Below are positions 15,472-24,429 of a DNA stretch of 64,000 nucleotides, piece after piece; position 1 is the first letter of the stretch; every line of letters starts with the position of its first letter. A model generated the notes under the pieces. That model saw only the letters and a program-made list of their open reading frames with translations, was not told where the DNA came from and did no database searches. A program made the position numbers and the translations under genes. This stretch comes from Metabacillus kandeliae (GTDB taxonomy: Bacteria > Bacillota > Bacilli > Bacillales > Bacillaceae), in assembly GCF_021166585.1 (NCBI RefSeq), contig NZ_JAJOZE010000007.1, positions 62,001-126,000 on the forward strand. Reading direction: 5' to 3'.

Positions 15472-16254
15472 TTATATTTTCACTTCGATTTTTGCGTTCT
15501 TTTTCAAGCCTTCAACAATCTGGCTCAGTTTTTCCTGTTTCTTTTGCTGCTGTATCTGCTGCTGAATTTGGGGCTTTACTTCCTCAAGCTTCGGCAGTTT
15601 TTGGCCTTGGGCCTGCTGGGAGTACTGGTCATAATACTTTTTAATTTCCTCGTCTGTTACTTTTTCAGCATGGACTTCTTTATCCATATATTTTGTAAAC
15701 TTAATGCTGTCCGCCATCTGCTGATTCAGTTTTTTCATATCCATGCCCTGCTGCTTCATGGCAGCTTCCAGCTTGTCCTGGCCTTTATATTGCTGTTTCA
15801 GCTGTTCCATTTGCTTTGTGATCTCTGTTTTGGAAGCTTTATAGCCTTTTTTATCTGCTTCCTGAAGCAGCAGCGTCTGGCCGACAAGGGATTCAATCGT
15901 CTGGTCCTTCACCTGCTTGGCTGCTTCATCTGAAGTCGGATCCTGCCCCATCTGCTGCATCTGCATCTGAGTGGAGGAAAGGGCTGTATTGTAGTCGCTG
16001 CCCAAAATGGCTTTTCCATTCACAAGGGCGACTGTTTTTTTATCGTCTACTTTTTGCTTTTCCATTTTCTTCTGCATAGCTTCAGCTTGCTGCTGCTGTT
16101 CTTTTTGCTGCTTTGTCTGATCCTGCTGTCCGCTGCTTTCAGCTGTTTTTGCCTTGTTTTCTTTTTCTGCGCTTTTCGTATCACCATTAGCTCCGCATGC
16201 GGCAAGGGAAAGCGTCATCACGCCGGCAGCAAGAGTGTATAAGATTTTTTTCAT
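15472..16254 (-). CDS. SurA/PrsA N-terminal-domain lipoprotein
   Basis: The 260-residue lipoprotein has lipobox LSLAACGA and an unstructured Glu/Gln/Lys-rich stretch (about 24-70). A SurA-type chaperone domain follows (VNGKAILGSDYNTALS, then long amphipathic helices ending in YYDQYSQQAQ). The parvulin peptidyl-prolyl isomerase domain of PrsA is absent. It is probably an extracytoplasmic chaperone anchored in the membrane. Glutamine codons are heavily clustered in the linker and the C-terminal helix. AAAGGAG lies upstream of the ATG. Confidence 0.75.
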   Translation of the reverse strand: MKKILYTLAAGVMTLSLAACGANGDTKSAEKENKAKTAESSGQQDQTKQQKEQQQQAEAMQKKMEKQKVDDKKTVALVNGKAILGSDYNTALSSTQMQMQQMGQDPTSDEAAKQVKDQTIESLVGQTLLLQEADKKGYKASKTEITKQMEQLKQQYKGQDKLEAAMKQQGMDMKKLNQQMADSIKFTKYMDKEVHAEKVTDEEIKKYYDQYSQQAQGQKLPKLEEVKPQIQQQIQQQKKQEKLSQIVEGLKKNAKIEVKI

Positions 16255-16714
16255 TGTTAGTCTCCTTTCAAAATATGGATCAATGAATTTAAGGCTTTGT
16301 TAAATTTGGCTGATGATTTTAGTAGGCAGTCTCACCTTATAATGCTCCCGCAGGATGCGCAAAAAATTCTTTAACACAGCCAAAAATTAAAAAGTAACCT
16401 AGTGGGCATTGTATCGAAATAAAAGAAAAAAAGAAACCTTGAACACGTATTTCCTCAATTTGTAACAGGAATGAAATATGATCTTTACTGTTTCTATCCT
16501 TGTTTTTCACCATGCATACAAAACTTATCAAGGCCGCAAAAAATGAGCAAGCCGAAGTTCTCTTCTAAACATGTTTTTTGAAATTTCTAAAAACTGCTAG
16601 AAAACTGGAAATTATTGTGTTAATATAAACAAAACGAACGCAAGTATACTTTAAATAAACTAGAATATGATGTTAATGGGAAAAAAGGAGGCGTTAAAAA
16701 TTATACCAAATGAT
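16255..16714. other. intergenic region upstream of the uronate operon
   Basis: About 460 bp separate the divergent lipoprotein and kduD genes. I see an inverted repeat TTTCTA (16584-16589) with TAGAAA (16598-16603) and a possible promoter TAGAAA-17 bp-TAATAT (16598-16626). No gene, terminator or known riboswitch is evident. AAGGAGG at 16685-16691 is the ribosome binding site for kduD or for an upstream in-frame start. Confidence 0.4.
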
Positions 16715-17467
16715 ATGAATCTGTTTTCTCTCCAAGGAAAAACAGTGCTGCTCACAGGTGCGAGCAGGGGGCTGGGCAGGGGAATGGCTGCTGCCATGGC
16801 TGCTGCCGGGGCTGATATCATTGGAGCGGGAATCAGCCCGATGGAGGAAACAAGACATGATGTAGAAGAAGCTGGCACTGCCTTCTATTCCATCAGCTGC
16901 GACCTGTCTGATGAGCAGGAGAGAAGCCATCTGATTGGCAAGGCGCTGGCTTGTACAGGGAAAATTGATGTTCTTGTTAATAATTCAGGCATCATCAGAA
17001 GAGCGCAGGCAGAGGAATATACGCTCACTGATTGGCATGACGTGCTGAATGTAAATTTGGATGCCGTGTTCCTCCTTTGCCGGGAGGCTGGAAAACATAT
17101 GATTGAAAGAGGATCAGGCAAAATCATCAATATTGCTTCAATGCTGTCGTTTCAGGGCGGTATAAAGGTGCCTGCTTACACCGCGAGCAAGCATGCCATT
17201 GCTGGCCTCACCAAAGCACTTGCCAACGAGTGGGCGGGAAAAGGTGTCTGTGTGAACGCGATTGCCCCGGGATATATGGCTACAGATAATACAGAAGCAT
17301 TGAGAAATGACCCTGACCGCAGCTCTTTTATTAAATCGCGGATTCCAATGGGGCGATGGGGAGAGCCTGCTGATCTGGCTGGTCCCGCTGTTTTTCTTGC
17401 ATCAGAAGCTTCCAATTATGTAAGCGGTCACATACTGGCGGTAGATGGAGGATGGCTGAATTACTAG
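16715..17467 (+). CDS. kduD: 2-dehydro-3-deoxy-D-gluconate 5-dehydrogenase (SDR)
   Basis: The 250-residue short-chain dehydrogenase has TGASRGLG for NAD(P) binding, NNSG, catalytic Ser in IASMLSFQ and YTASK. It is most like KduD, which reduces 2,5-diketo-3-deoxygluconate to KDG, and it is followed by kduI, the preceding step. I list the conventional start MNLFSLQGK at ATG 16715. The strong AAGGAGG ends 23 nt before this ATG, however, so translation may begin at a non-ATG codon near 16700 (ATT) or at the ATGs at 16667-16676. First gene of the operon. Confidence 0.85.
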   Translation: MNLFSLQGKTVLLTGASRGLGRGMAAAMAAAGADIIGAGISPMEETRHDVEEAGTAFYSISCDLSDEQERSHLIGKALACTGKIDVLVNNSGIIRRAQAEEYTLTDWHDVLNVNLDAVFLLCREAGKHMIERGSGKIINIASMLSFQGGIKVPAYTASKHAIAGLTKALANEWAGKGVCVNAIAPGYMATDNTEALRNDPDRSSFIKSRIPMGRWGEPADLAGPAVFLASEASNYVSGHILAVDGGWLNY

Positions 17468-17495
17468 AATGCTATTTTGAAAGGGAGGAAGTACA

Positions 17496-18323
17496 GTGGA
17501 AACAAGGCACTGCACAAGCAGCAATGAAATGAAGCGTTTGACAACGGATGAATTAAGGAATGCATTTCTTGTAGAGTCATTGTTTGCCGAAAATGAAGTG
17601 AAACTAACCTATACCCATGAGGACAGAATGGTTTTCGGAGGGGCTTTACCTGCTGGAAAAGCTCTGAAGCTTGAGGAAGAGGAGCTGAAGACCGCTTTTT
17701 TCCTGGAAAGAAGAGAACTCGGAATCATTAATATCGGCGGAAGCGGATCAGTCACTGTAGACGGTGAATCTTATTTTCTTGATGAAAAAGATGGCCTTTA
17801 TGTTGGCAAAGGAAAAAAAGAAGTGCTGTTTGAAAGTGCAAACGGAGAGAAGCCGGCCAAATTTTATTTAATGTCAACCCTCGCCCATAAAGAATATCCA
17901 ACAGCTAAAATCGGCATCAAAGAAGCATCACCGGTTCACCTCGGGGATGAAAAAAATTCCAATAAGCGGACGATTTATAAATATATTCATGAAGGCGGCA
18001 TTGAAAGCTGCCAGCTGATGATGGGCATGACGCTGCTTGCGCCGAATTGCATGTGGAACACGATGCCCGCACATCTGCATGACAGGCGTTCTGAAATTTA
18101 TTTATACTTCGATATGCAGGAGGATACAAGAGTTTTTCATTTCATGGGGGAACCGGATGAAACAAGACATCTTGTGATGCGCAATGAGCAGGCAGCGATT
18201 TCCCCGAGCTGGTCTATTCATTCAGGCATCGGCACGAGCAACTATACCTTTATCTGGGGAATGGCTGGAGAAAACTATTCCTTCGAGGATCAGGAACCGG
18301 TGGATATGAAAGAGTTAAAATAG
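17496..18323 (+). CDS. kduI: 5-dehydro-4-deoxy-D-glucuronate isomerase
   Basis: The 275-residue protein is the same length as B. subtilis KduI. The metal-binding motif is seen in NTMPAHLHDRRSEIYLYF, and the cupin-type C-terminal half ends with GIGTSNYTFIWGMAGEN. KduI converts 5-keto-4-deoxyuronate, formed spontaneously from unsaturated uronic acids, to 2,5-diketo-3-deoxygluconate. Translation starts at GTG 17496 after GGGAGG. It follows kduD by 28 bp and precedes the GH88 hydrolase that supplies its substrate. Confidence 0.95.
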   Translation: METRHCTSSNEMKRLTTDELRNAFLVESLFAENEVKLTYTHEDRMVFGGALPAGKALKLEEEELKTAFFLERRELGIINIGGSGSVTVDGESYFLDEKDGLYVGKGKKEVLFESANGEKPAKFYLMSTLAHKEYPTAKIGIKEASPVHLGDEKNSNKRTIYKYIHEGGIESCQLMMGMTLLAPNCMWNTMPAHLHDRRSEIYLYFDMQEDTRVFHFMGEPDETRHLVMRNEQAAISPSWSIHSGIGTSNYTFIWGMAGENYSFEDQEPVDMKELK

Positions 18324-18344
18324 CACGGTAAAGGAGCAGGATGA

Positions 18345-19553
18345 ATGAAGAACATTATTGACGAAGGAAGAAAGTTTCCGCTGCCGCTGTCATCAGCTGA
18401 CACAGCTTTTGCGGCTGATGCAATAAGTGCAGCTGTGAAGAAAACAGAAGCAAACCTTGCCAAGTTTACGGGCCTGTTTCCGGATGATACAACAATAGGC
18501 AACGTGTATCATCACAGAGAGCCTCAGTTGCCAGGGCAGTCAAAAGGGGGAAATTTCGGCTGGACGACGAGCTTTTGGACTGGCATTCTCTGGCTTTCCT
18601 ATGAGCTTTCAGGTGAGGAAAAGTTCAGAAAGGCCGCAGAGGAACAAGTGGAGAGCTTTTATAAAAGAATAGTAGAAAAAGAGGATTGCGAGCATCATGA
18701 CCTAGGGTTTCTTTATACCCTTTCCTGTGTTTCAGCCTACAAGCTGACAGGCAGTGAAAAGGGCAGGGAAGCAGCCCTTCTCGCGGCAGACCATCTGATG
18801 GGAAGGTATTTTGAAAAGGCACGCATCATCCAGGCATGGGGCAATCTTGATGATCCGCTTCAGCGCGGCAGGATTATTATCGACTGCTTAATGAATCTGC
18901 CTCTTCTTTATTGGGCAAGCGAGGAAACGGGCATCAGCAAATACAGGGAAGCAGCGGCGGCCCATGCGGAAAATGCGCTGAAATGCATTGTAAGAGAAGA
19001 TGCTTCAACCTTTCATACTTTCTTTTTTGATCCTGAAACAGGTGCAGCGAAGTTTGGAAAAACACATCAGGGCTATGGCGACGGCTCCTGCTGGGCTCGG
19101 GGGCAGGCGTGGGGAGTGTACGGGTTTCCGCTTAGTTTTCTGTATACAGACAATCCTGAATTTATGGCAATGGCAGAAAAACTCGCCAATTATTTTCTGA
19201 ACAGAACACCTGAAGATGGGGTCGTGTACTGGGATTTAGTCTTTTCAGATGCAGATGGAGAGGAAAAGGACAGCTCTGCTTCTGCGATCGCTGCCTGCGG
19301 GCTTCTTGAAATGGCAAAGCATGCAGAAAATGAGGAAAGCAGGCAATATTTTCAACATGCAGGCACTATCATTCTCAAGAACCTTTATGAAAAATATTCA
19401 ACAGCTAAAATTCCAGAATCAAATGCACTGCTTCTTCACAGTGTGTATGCCAAGCCTGAAAACCTTGGCGTAGATGAAGCTTCTTTATGGGGAGATTACT
19501 TTTACCTAGAAGGTCTTGCAAGGCTGAAAAAGGATTGGAAGCCTTACTGGTAG
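18345..19553 (+). CDS. GH88 unsaturated glucuronyl hydrolase
   Basis: The 402-residue protein has the six-hairpin alpha-toroid of GH88 (UGL). It has HHDLGFLYTLS, where the Asp corresponds to the catalytic residue near position 88 of Bacillus UGL, and IIIDCLMNLPLLYW, which carries the second conserved Asp. AWGNLDDP and GYGDGSCWARGQAWG also match family regions. UGL hydrates the double bond of unsaturated uronic acid at the non-reducing end of oligosaccharides made by polysaccharide lyases. There is no signal peptide, so it acts inside the cell on imported oligosaccharides. The substrate could be glycosaminoglycan, gellan/xanthan-type or ulvan-type. Confidence 0.85.
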   Translation: MKNIIDEGRKFPLPLSSADTAFAADAISAAVKKTEANLAKFTGLFPDDTTIGNVYHHREPQLPGQSKGGNFGWTTSFWTGILWLSYELSGEEKFRKAAEEQVESFYKRIVEKEDCEHHDLGFLYTLSCVSAYKLTGSEKGREAALLAADHLMGRYFEKARIIQAWGNLDDPLQRGRIIIDCLMNLPLLYWASEETGISKYREAAAAHAENALKCIVREDASTFHTFFFDPETGAAKFGKTHQGYGDGSCWARGQAWGVYGFPLSFLYTDNPEFMAMAEKLANYFLNRTPEDGVVYWDLVFSDADGEEKDSSASAIAACGLLEMAKHAENEESRQYFQHAGTIILKNLYEKYSTAKIPESNALLLHSVYAKPENLGVDEASLWGDYFYLEGLARLKKDWKPYW

Positions 19554-19584
19554 GGCTATAAAGTCAGGGAAGGGAGGTGAAAAT

Positions 19585-20241
19585 GTGTCGCTGATTGAGG
19601 CGGAAAGCCTGGCAGACTATGGGGTGGCAGCTATTTTAAGAAATATTCCAATGGATAAAATGAAGCCGCTCGCTGACGCTGTTGTTGAAGGAGGCGTCAG
19701 GCTGCTGGAGGTAACACTTGATACAAAAGGGGCTTTCAGCCTTATTCAACAGCTGTCAGAAACCTTTCAGGGAAAAGCGGTTATTGGGGCCGGAACTGTT
19801 CTGGATGAAGCTTCGGCAAGGACCGCTATCAAGTGCGGAGCCCGTTTTATCGTATCTCCGCACAGCGATGAACGGGTGATTCAGGCAGCAAAAGAGGAAG
19901 GCGGCCTATCTGTTGCAGGTGCTTTTACTCCTACGGAAATAATGGATGCCATTCGGTATGGGGCAGATGCCGTTAAGCTTTTTCCAGCGGCTTTTGCCGG
20001 CCCTGCCTACATCAGGCAGATCCGGACGCCGCTGCCAAGGATTCCAATTATGGTAACGGGGGGTATACACCTATCCAACATGGCAGCTTTTCTTCAGGCA
20101 GGAGCCGATTTTGTCGGAGTGGGAAGCTGTCTTTATACAGATGAACTTCTAAATCCAGCAGGCTATATAACCATTGCTGAAAATGCAAGAAAGCTTACAG
20201 AGAAATTTTCCGCAGAAAAACGAACACCAATAAATAACTGA
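19585..20241 (+). CDS. kdgA: 2-keto-3-deoxy-6-phosphogluconate aldolase
   Basis: The 218-residue class I aldolase (Eda/KdgA) has LLEVTLDTKGA with the catalytic Glu, GAGTVLDEASA, and the Schiff-base lysine in ADAVKLFPAA. It splits KDPG into pyruvate and glyceraldehyde 3-phosphate. Translation starts at GTG 19585 after AGGGAGG; the overlapping ATG at 19583 is out of frame. The KDG kinase needed between KduD and this enzyme is not in the window. Confidence 0.9.
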   Translation: MSLIEAESLADYGVAAILRNIPMDKMKPLADAVVEGGVRLLEVTLDTKGAFSLIQQLSETFQGKAVIGAGTVLDEASARTAIKCGARFIVSPHSDERVIQAAKEEGGLSVAGAFTPTEIMDAIRYGADAVKLFPAAFAGPAYIRQIRTPLPRIPIMVTGGIHLSNMAAFLQAGADFVGVGSCLYTDELLNPAGYITIAENARKLTEKFSAEKRTPINN

Positions 20242-20269
20242 ATATTCGGATAAAAAGGGGAGAAAGACG

Positions 20270-21601
20270 ATGAAAATGAAAAAATGGGCTGGCCTTGCCA
20301 TTACCTCCATGCTTGCTGCGAGTATGCTGCTTTCCGGATGCACCTCTTCCTCTACGGGCGCAAAAGGGGGAAAAACAGAGCTTACACTCGGCTACTACTC
20401 TTCAGGATCCACAGATGCCACGATGAATGAAATCATCACAGAGTTTGAAAAAAACAACCCCGATGTCAAAATCAAAACGGTCACAGCCCCTTACGGCCAG
20501 TTTTTCCAAAAGCTTGATACTCAGATTGCCGGAGGAAAGCAGCCGGATCTGTGGCTTTCAGATGGTGTCCTTGTTTCCAAGTTTTCAGAAAGGGGAGCCA
20601 TTAAAGACCTGACAAAGTATATAGACAAGGATTTGAAGAAGGAAGATTATTACGGTCTTGAATTTGATAAAGACAATGACGGCAAGTATTGGGGAGTTCC
20701 TTCCGGCATTCAGGTAGGTGCGCTCTTCTACAATAAAGACATGTTTGATAAAGCAAAAGTGCCCTATCCGTCAGATAACTGGACATGGGATGACTTGAAG
20801 AGTGCTGCAGCCAAGCTGACCATTGACTCTGGCGGCAAAACAGCAGATGAGGCAGGCTTCAAGAAAGATTCCATAAAGCAGTACGGCTATTCATTTTTCA
20901 ATATTACAGAAGGATGGTTTCCCATTCTGAAAGCATTCGGCGGAAGCGTCCTTGACCCTTCCCTTGAAAAGTCTGCTGTAAACTCACCGGAAAATAAGAA
21001 GGCGCTGGATTGGATTGTGGACGGAATGAAGAGAGGCGTTATCATTGATCCTTCTGATCTCGAAAGCTTCCAGAGTCCGTTTACACCATTCCCAAGCGGC
21101 AGTGCAGCAATGGTCACAGGAATTTATGTGAGAACGCTTGCTGCAAATGAAGCGCACTTAAATTATGATGTCGCTCCGCTTCCAAAAGGGCCTGACGGCA
21201 AGCGCTTCTCGCCGATCATCGCCAACTCATGGGTAATCAGCAGCAAAACGGATGCTAAAAAAGAAGAAGCTGCATGGAAGTGGATCAAAAACTGGGCGAC
21301 AAATGATGGAGTGCAGCAAAAATGGGCGAACCTCGGAGAATCTGTGCCGGTGAAAAAATCCGTCGCCCAATCGGATAAATTCCTGAAATCAGGCACTCCG
21401 CCGGAGCACAAAAAAGTGTTCCTTGATGCTGTCAGCTATGCTGGAACACTTGATACGAATGCGGTCTGGACTGAATGGAACCAGAAGTTTACTGACACGG
21501 TCTACCCTGCCTTCCGCGGTGAAACTTCAACTGATCAGGCGCTGCAAAAAGCAGACACGGAAATTCAGCAGGTTCTGGACAATTTTTATAATAAAAAGTA
21601 A
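20270..21601 (+). CDS. CUT1 sugar ABC transporter substrate-binding lipoprotein
   Basis: The 443-residue lipoprotein has lipobox LLSGC at about residue 24 and a type 1 extracellular solute-binding domain (EIITEFEKNNPDVKIK, then QPDLWLSDG, then WTWDDLKSAAAKL). In this operon it most likely binds oligosaccharides carrying unsaturated uronic acid. The two permeases follow immediately. GGGGAG precedes the ATG. Confidence 0.9.
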   Translation: MKMKKWAGLAITSMLAASMLLSGCTSSSTGAKGGKTELTLGYYSSGSTDATMNEIITEFEKNNPDVKIKTVTAPYGQFFQKLDTQIAGGKQPDLWLSDGVLVSKFSERGAIKDLTKYIDKDLKKEDYYGLEFDKDNDGKYWGVPSGIQVGALFYNKDMFDKAKVPYPSDNWTWDDLKSAAAKLTIDSGGKTADEAGFKKDSIKQYGYSFFNITEGWFPILKAFGGSVLDPSLEKSAVNSPENKKALDWIVDGMKRGVIIDPSDLESFQSPFTPFPSGSAAMVTGIYVRTLAANEAHLNYDVAPLPKGPDGKRFSPIIANSWVISSKTDAKKEEAAWKWIKNWATNDGVQQKWANLGESVPVKKSVAQSDKFLKSGTPPEHKKVFLDAVSYAGTLDTNAVWTEWNQKFTDTVYPAFRGETSTDQALQKADTEIQQVLDNFYNKK

Positions 21602-21675
21602 GTCCTTGCTGCCTCTGCTCTATCTGAACAGAGGCAGCATCTCTAATGAGAGATTGGGAAAGAAAGGAGAAAGAT

Positions 21676-22635
21676 ATGGAGCAGCAGCTGAAAAAACAAA
21701 CCTATGCCGCAGACGTGCTTATAAAGAAGAAACGAAAACCTTTTCTCAAGTCTGAAGGAGTTTTTGGACTGGCGATGGTGTTTCCTTATCTTATTCATTT
21801 TATCTTTATTGCCATCACCTTTGCCGCTTCGCTCTATTTCAGCTTTACGAACTATGATCTGCTGAATCCTCCAGAATGGGCCGGTGCTGAAAATTATGAC
21901 AAGATGATTCATGAGCCGCTGTTTTGGAAGTCTTTCTGGAATACCATCTATTTTTCCGTACTGTTTGTCCCGTGCCAGACGCTTTTGGCTCTCGTTCTCG
22001 CATCGGCTCTGAACCAGCAGCTGAAAGGCTTGAAATTGTTCCGCATGGCTCATTTTCTGCCGGTGATTTCCTCTTGGGCTGTCATTAACTATGTGGCCGA
22101 TGCCATCTTTAATCCCCGTTTCGGCACAGCCAACAGCTTGCTTGTACAGCTTGGGCTGCCGGCTCAAAAGTGGCTTAATGATGAACATCTGGTTATCCCG
22201 CTCCTCGTTGGCGTGGCGGTCTGGAAAGGAGTCGGCTACATGATGGTCATTTTCCTCGCAGGCCTGCAGAATATATCCGGTGAGCTTTATGAAGCAGCAG
22301 ATATAGATGGTGCAGGAACCTTCCGGAAATTCACTAAAATAACCATGCCGCTGATCTCAGGCACAACCTTTCTTGTGCTGATCCTCTCAACCATCTCTAC
22401 TTTCCAGGCGTTTGAACAAATTTACGTCATGACAGGCGGGAATTATGACATCAGCCAGATGGGCGGTCCGAATAATGCCAGCATGGTGCTGATGCTGTAT
22501 TTGTATAGAGAAGGATTTTCCTTTTTAAACATGGGCTACGCGTCAGCTATCGCCTGGTCGCTTTTCCTAATACTCTTACTGCTTACTGGAATTCAGCTGC
22601 TCGTACAGAAAAAATGGGTTTTTTACGATAAATAG
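21676..22635 (+). CDS. CUT1 ABC transporter permease (MalF-like)
   Basis: The 319-residue permease has six membrane segments and the EAA loop YEAADIDGAGTFRKFTKITMP, the contact site for the ATPase. The N-terminus is cytosolic and basic (KKKRKP). I choose ATG 21676, 6-7 nt after AAAGGAG; an upstream in-frame ATG at 21646 lacks a ribosome binding site. It pairs with the next permease. No ATPase gene is present, as is common for Bacillus CUT1 systems that share an MsmX-type ATPase. Confidence 0.9.
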   Translation: MEQQLKKQTYAADVLIKKKRKPFLKSEGVFGLAMVFPYLIHFIFIAITFAASLYFSFTNYDLLNPPEWAGAENYDKMIHEPLFWKSFWNTIYFSVLFVPCQTLLALVLASALNQQLKGLKLFRMAHFLPVISSWAVINYVADAIFNPRFGTANSLLVQLGLPAQKWLNDEHLVIPLLVGVAVWKGVGYMMVIFLAGLQNISGELYEAADIDGAGTFRKFTKITMPLISGTTFLVLILSTISTFQAFEQIYVMTGGNYDISQMGGPNNASMVLMLYLYREGFSFLNMGYASAIAWSLFLILLLLTGIQLLVQKKWVFYDK

Positions 22636-22653
22636 CGGAAGGAGGAAAAATAC

Positions 22654-23472
22654 ATGAAGAAAAAGTTCAAATGGTTCAGCTATCTTCTCATAGCCATCAG
22701 TTCCCTTGTTATGGTTTTACCATTCCTGACAGCTGTATTCAACTCGCTCAAAAGCTTTCAGCAATATACAAAGGTGCCGCCTGACTGGCTTCCGAATCCT
22801 GTGCAGTGGAGCAATTATCCTGATGTGCTGCAAATGTCCAATTTTGGCCAGTTTACATGGAACAGTATCATTGTTTCAGTGCTTTCCATTATTGGAGCGG
22901 TTTTATCAAGCTCAATGATTGCTTACGCCTTTGCAAGGCTTGACTTTCCATTTCGGAACTCTTTGTTTGCTATTGTGCTTGGGACAATGATGATTCCTCC
23001 TGTTGTAACCATCATCCCGCAATTTATCATTTTTAAGCAGCTGGGCATGCTTGACACCTTGACGCCTTTGTGGATACTTGAGTGGGTCGGCCAGCCTTTC
23101 GGCATCTTTCTAATGCGCCAGGCTTTCCTGAATATTCCGAAGGATTATGAGGAAGCAGCAAAGCTTGATGGCTGCAATCCATTTCAGACGTTCTGGAAAA
23201 TCTTTATGCCGATGGCTAAGCCCCACTTGGCTACACTGGCCATTTTTACATTTATGACCAAATGGAACGAGATACTCGCTCCCTCGATTTTCCTGACGTC
23301 CAAAGAAAATTTCACGCTTCCGATGGGCGTTCTGTCTCTGGCAGGGCAGTGGTACGGCAACGAACAGTATATGATTGCAGCTGCATTAATGAGCTTAGTG
23401 CCGATTCTGATTGTTTTCCTCTTTGCTGAAAAGTATTTTGTCAGAGGAGCGAATTCGTCCGGCATTAAATAA
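22654..23472 (+). CDS. CUT1 ABC transporter permease (MalG-like)
   Basis: The 272-residue permease has six membrane segments and the EAA motif YEEAAKLDGCNPFQTFWKI. It follows the MalF-like permease by 18 bp with ribosome binding site GGAAGGAGG. Together with the binding protein at 20270 it forms the importer of this operon. Confidence 0.9.
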   Translation: MKKKFKWFSYLLIAISSLVMVLPFLTAVFNSLKSFQQYTKVPPDWLPNPVQWSNYPDVLQMSNFGQFTWNSIIVSVLSIIGAVLSSSMIAYAFARLDFPFRNSLFAIVLGTMMIPPVVTIIPQFIIFKQLGMLDTLTPLWILEWVGQPFGIFLMRQAFLNIPKDYEEAAKLDGCNPFQTFWKIFMPMAKPHLATLAIFTFMTKWNEILAPSIFLTSKENFTLPMGVLSLAGQWYGNEQYMIAAALMSLVPILIVFLFAEKYFVRGANSSGIK

Positions 23473-23490
23473 GAGGGGAGTCAGTCGCTC

Positions 23491-24429
23491 GTGAAAGTGA
23501 AAACAGTGGTGATCGGGGCAGGCGGTATTTTTCCTTTTCATGCCTCAGCTATGAAGGAAGCAGGCGGATTTGAGCTTGCTGCCGTATGCGAGCTGCATGC
23601 AGAAAAGCGTTCAGCAATAACACTAGGCGTTCCCCTTTATTCCCGCTTTGAAGAAATGCTTGAGGCGGAGAAACCCGATCTCTGCGTCATCTGTCTGCCT
23701 CATCATCTCCATGAGCCATGTGCTGCTGCATGCCTGCAGGCAGGCTCTCACGTACTGCTTGAAAAGCCTATGGCTAAAACTGTGCAGGAATGCGACCGCC
23801 TGATCAGCCTTGCTGACTCCATGGGGCTGCATTTATTTGTCGCGCACACACAAAAATACAGGCCGGAAATAAAGATGGCAAGGCAGCTGGCAGATAGCGG
23901 CAAGCTCGGAAGACTGATTGGAATACAGGATAAAAGAAGCCTGCCTTATTTTTTAAACCGCCCGGAATGGTTTTTTGATCAGAAGAAATCAGGAGGCGGA
24001 ATCCTGATGAACCTTGGAGGCCATTCATTAGAAAGGATTTTATATTTATCAGGAACAGGTGTCTCAATCCTAAGCTCTTATCTGTCTTTCAGTGTCAAAG
24101 AAGTAGAGGGTTCAGCGCTTCTTATAATGGAAACCGATACAGGTGTTCCTGCCTCTGTTTTTTTAAACGGCTATGCTTATGAGCATGAAGAAGAAACACA
24201 GCTGTTTTTTACTGAGGGCTCTATTCGCATTGTTCCCGGGAAGTTTATTTTGATCAAGAGCATGGAGGAAGAAAAGCAGATCTCATTTAATGAAGAAAAT
24301 CATTTTATCCCTCTATATCAAGGTATGGGGACTGTGTTCAAAAAGCATGATGCACCTCTTACAGGCAAAGAAGGAAAAGAAATCCTCCAGCTGATCGAAA
24401 CCTCCTATAAAAAGGCGCATTTCCTATGA
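23491..24429 (+). CDS. Gfo/Idh/MocA-family oxidoreductase
   Basis: The 312-residue protein has an N-terminal Rossmann fold (VVIGAGGIFPFHASAM), then CVICLPHHLHEPCAAACLQA, and the conserved EKPMAKTVQEC. A C-terminal dimerisation and substrate domain includes GGGILMNLGGHSLE. Family enzymes oxidise or reduce sugars with NAD(P). The exact substrate is unknown; the position suggests it acts on a monosaccharide released by the GH88 enzyme. It starts at GTG 23491 after GAGGGGAG and overlaps the next gene by 4 bp. Confidence 0.85.
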   Translation: MKVKTVVIGAGGIFPFHASAMKEAGGFELAAVCELHAEKRSAITLGVPLYSRFEEMLEAEKPDLCVICLPHHLHEPCAAACLQAGSHVLLEKPMAKTVQECDRLISLADSMGLHLFVAHTQKYRPEIKMARQLADSGKLGRLIGIQDKRSLPYFLNRPEWFFDQKKSGGGILMNLGGHSLERILYLSGTGVSILSSYLSFSVKEVEGSALLIMETDTGVPASVFLNGYAYEHEEETQLFFTEGSIRIVPGKFILIKSMEEEKQISFNEENHFIPLYQGMGTVFKKHDAPLTGKEGKEILQLIETSYKKAHFL

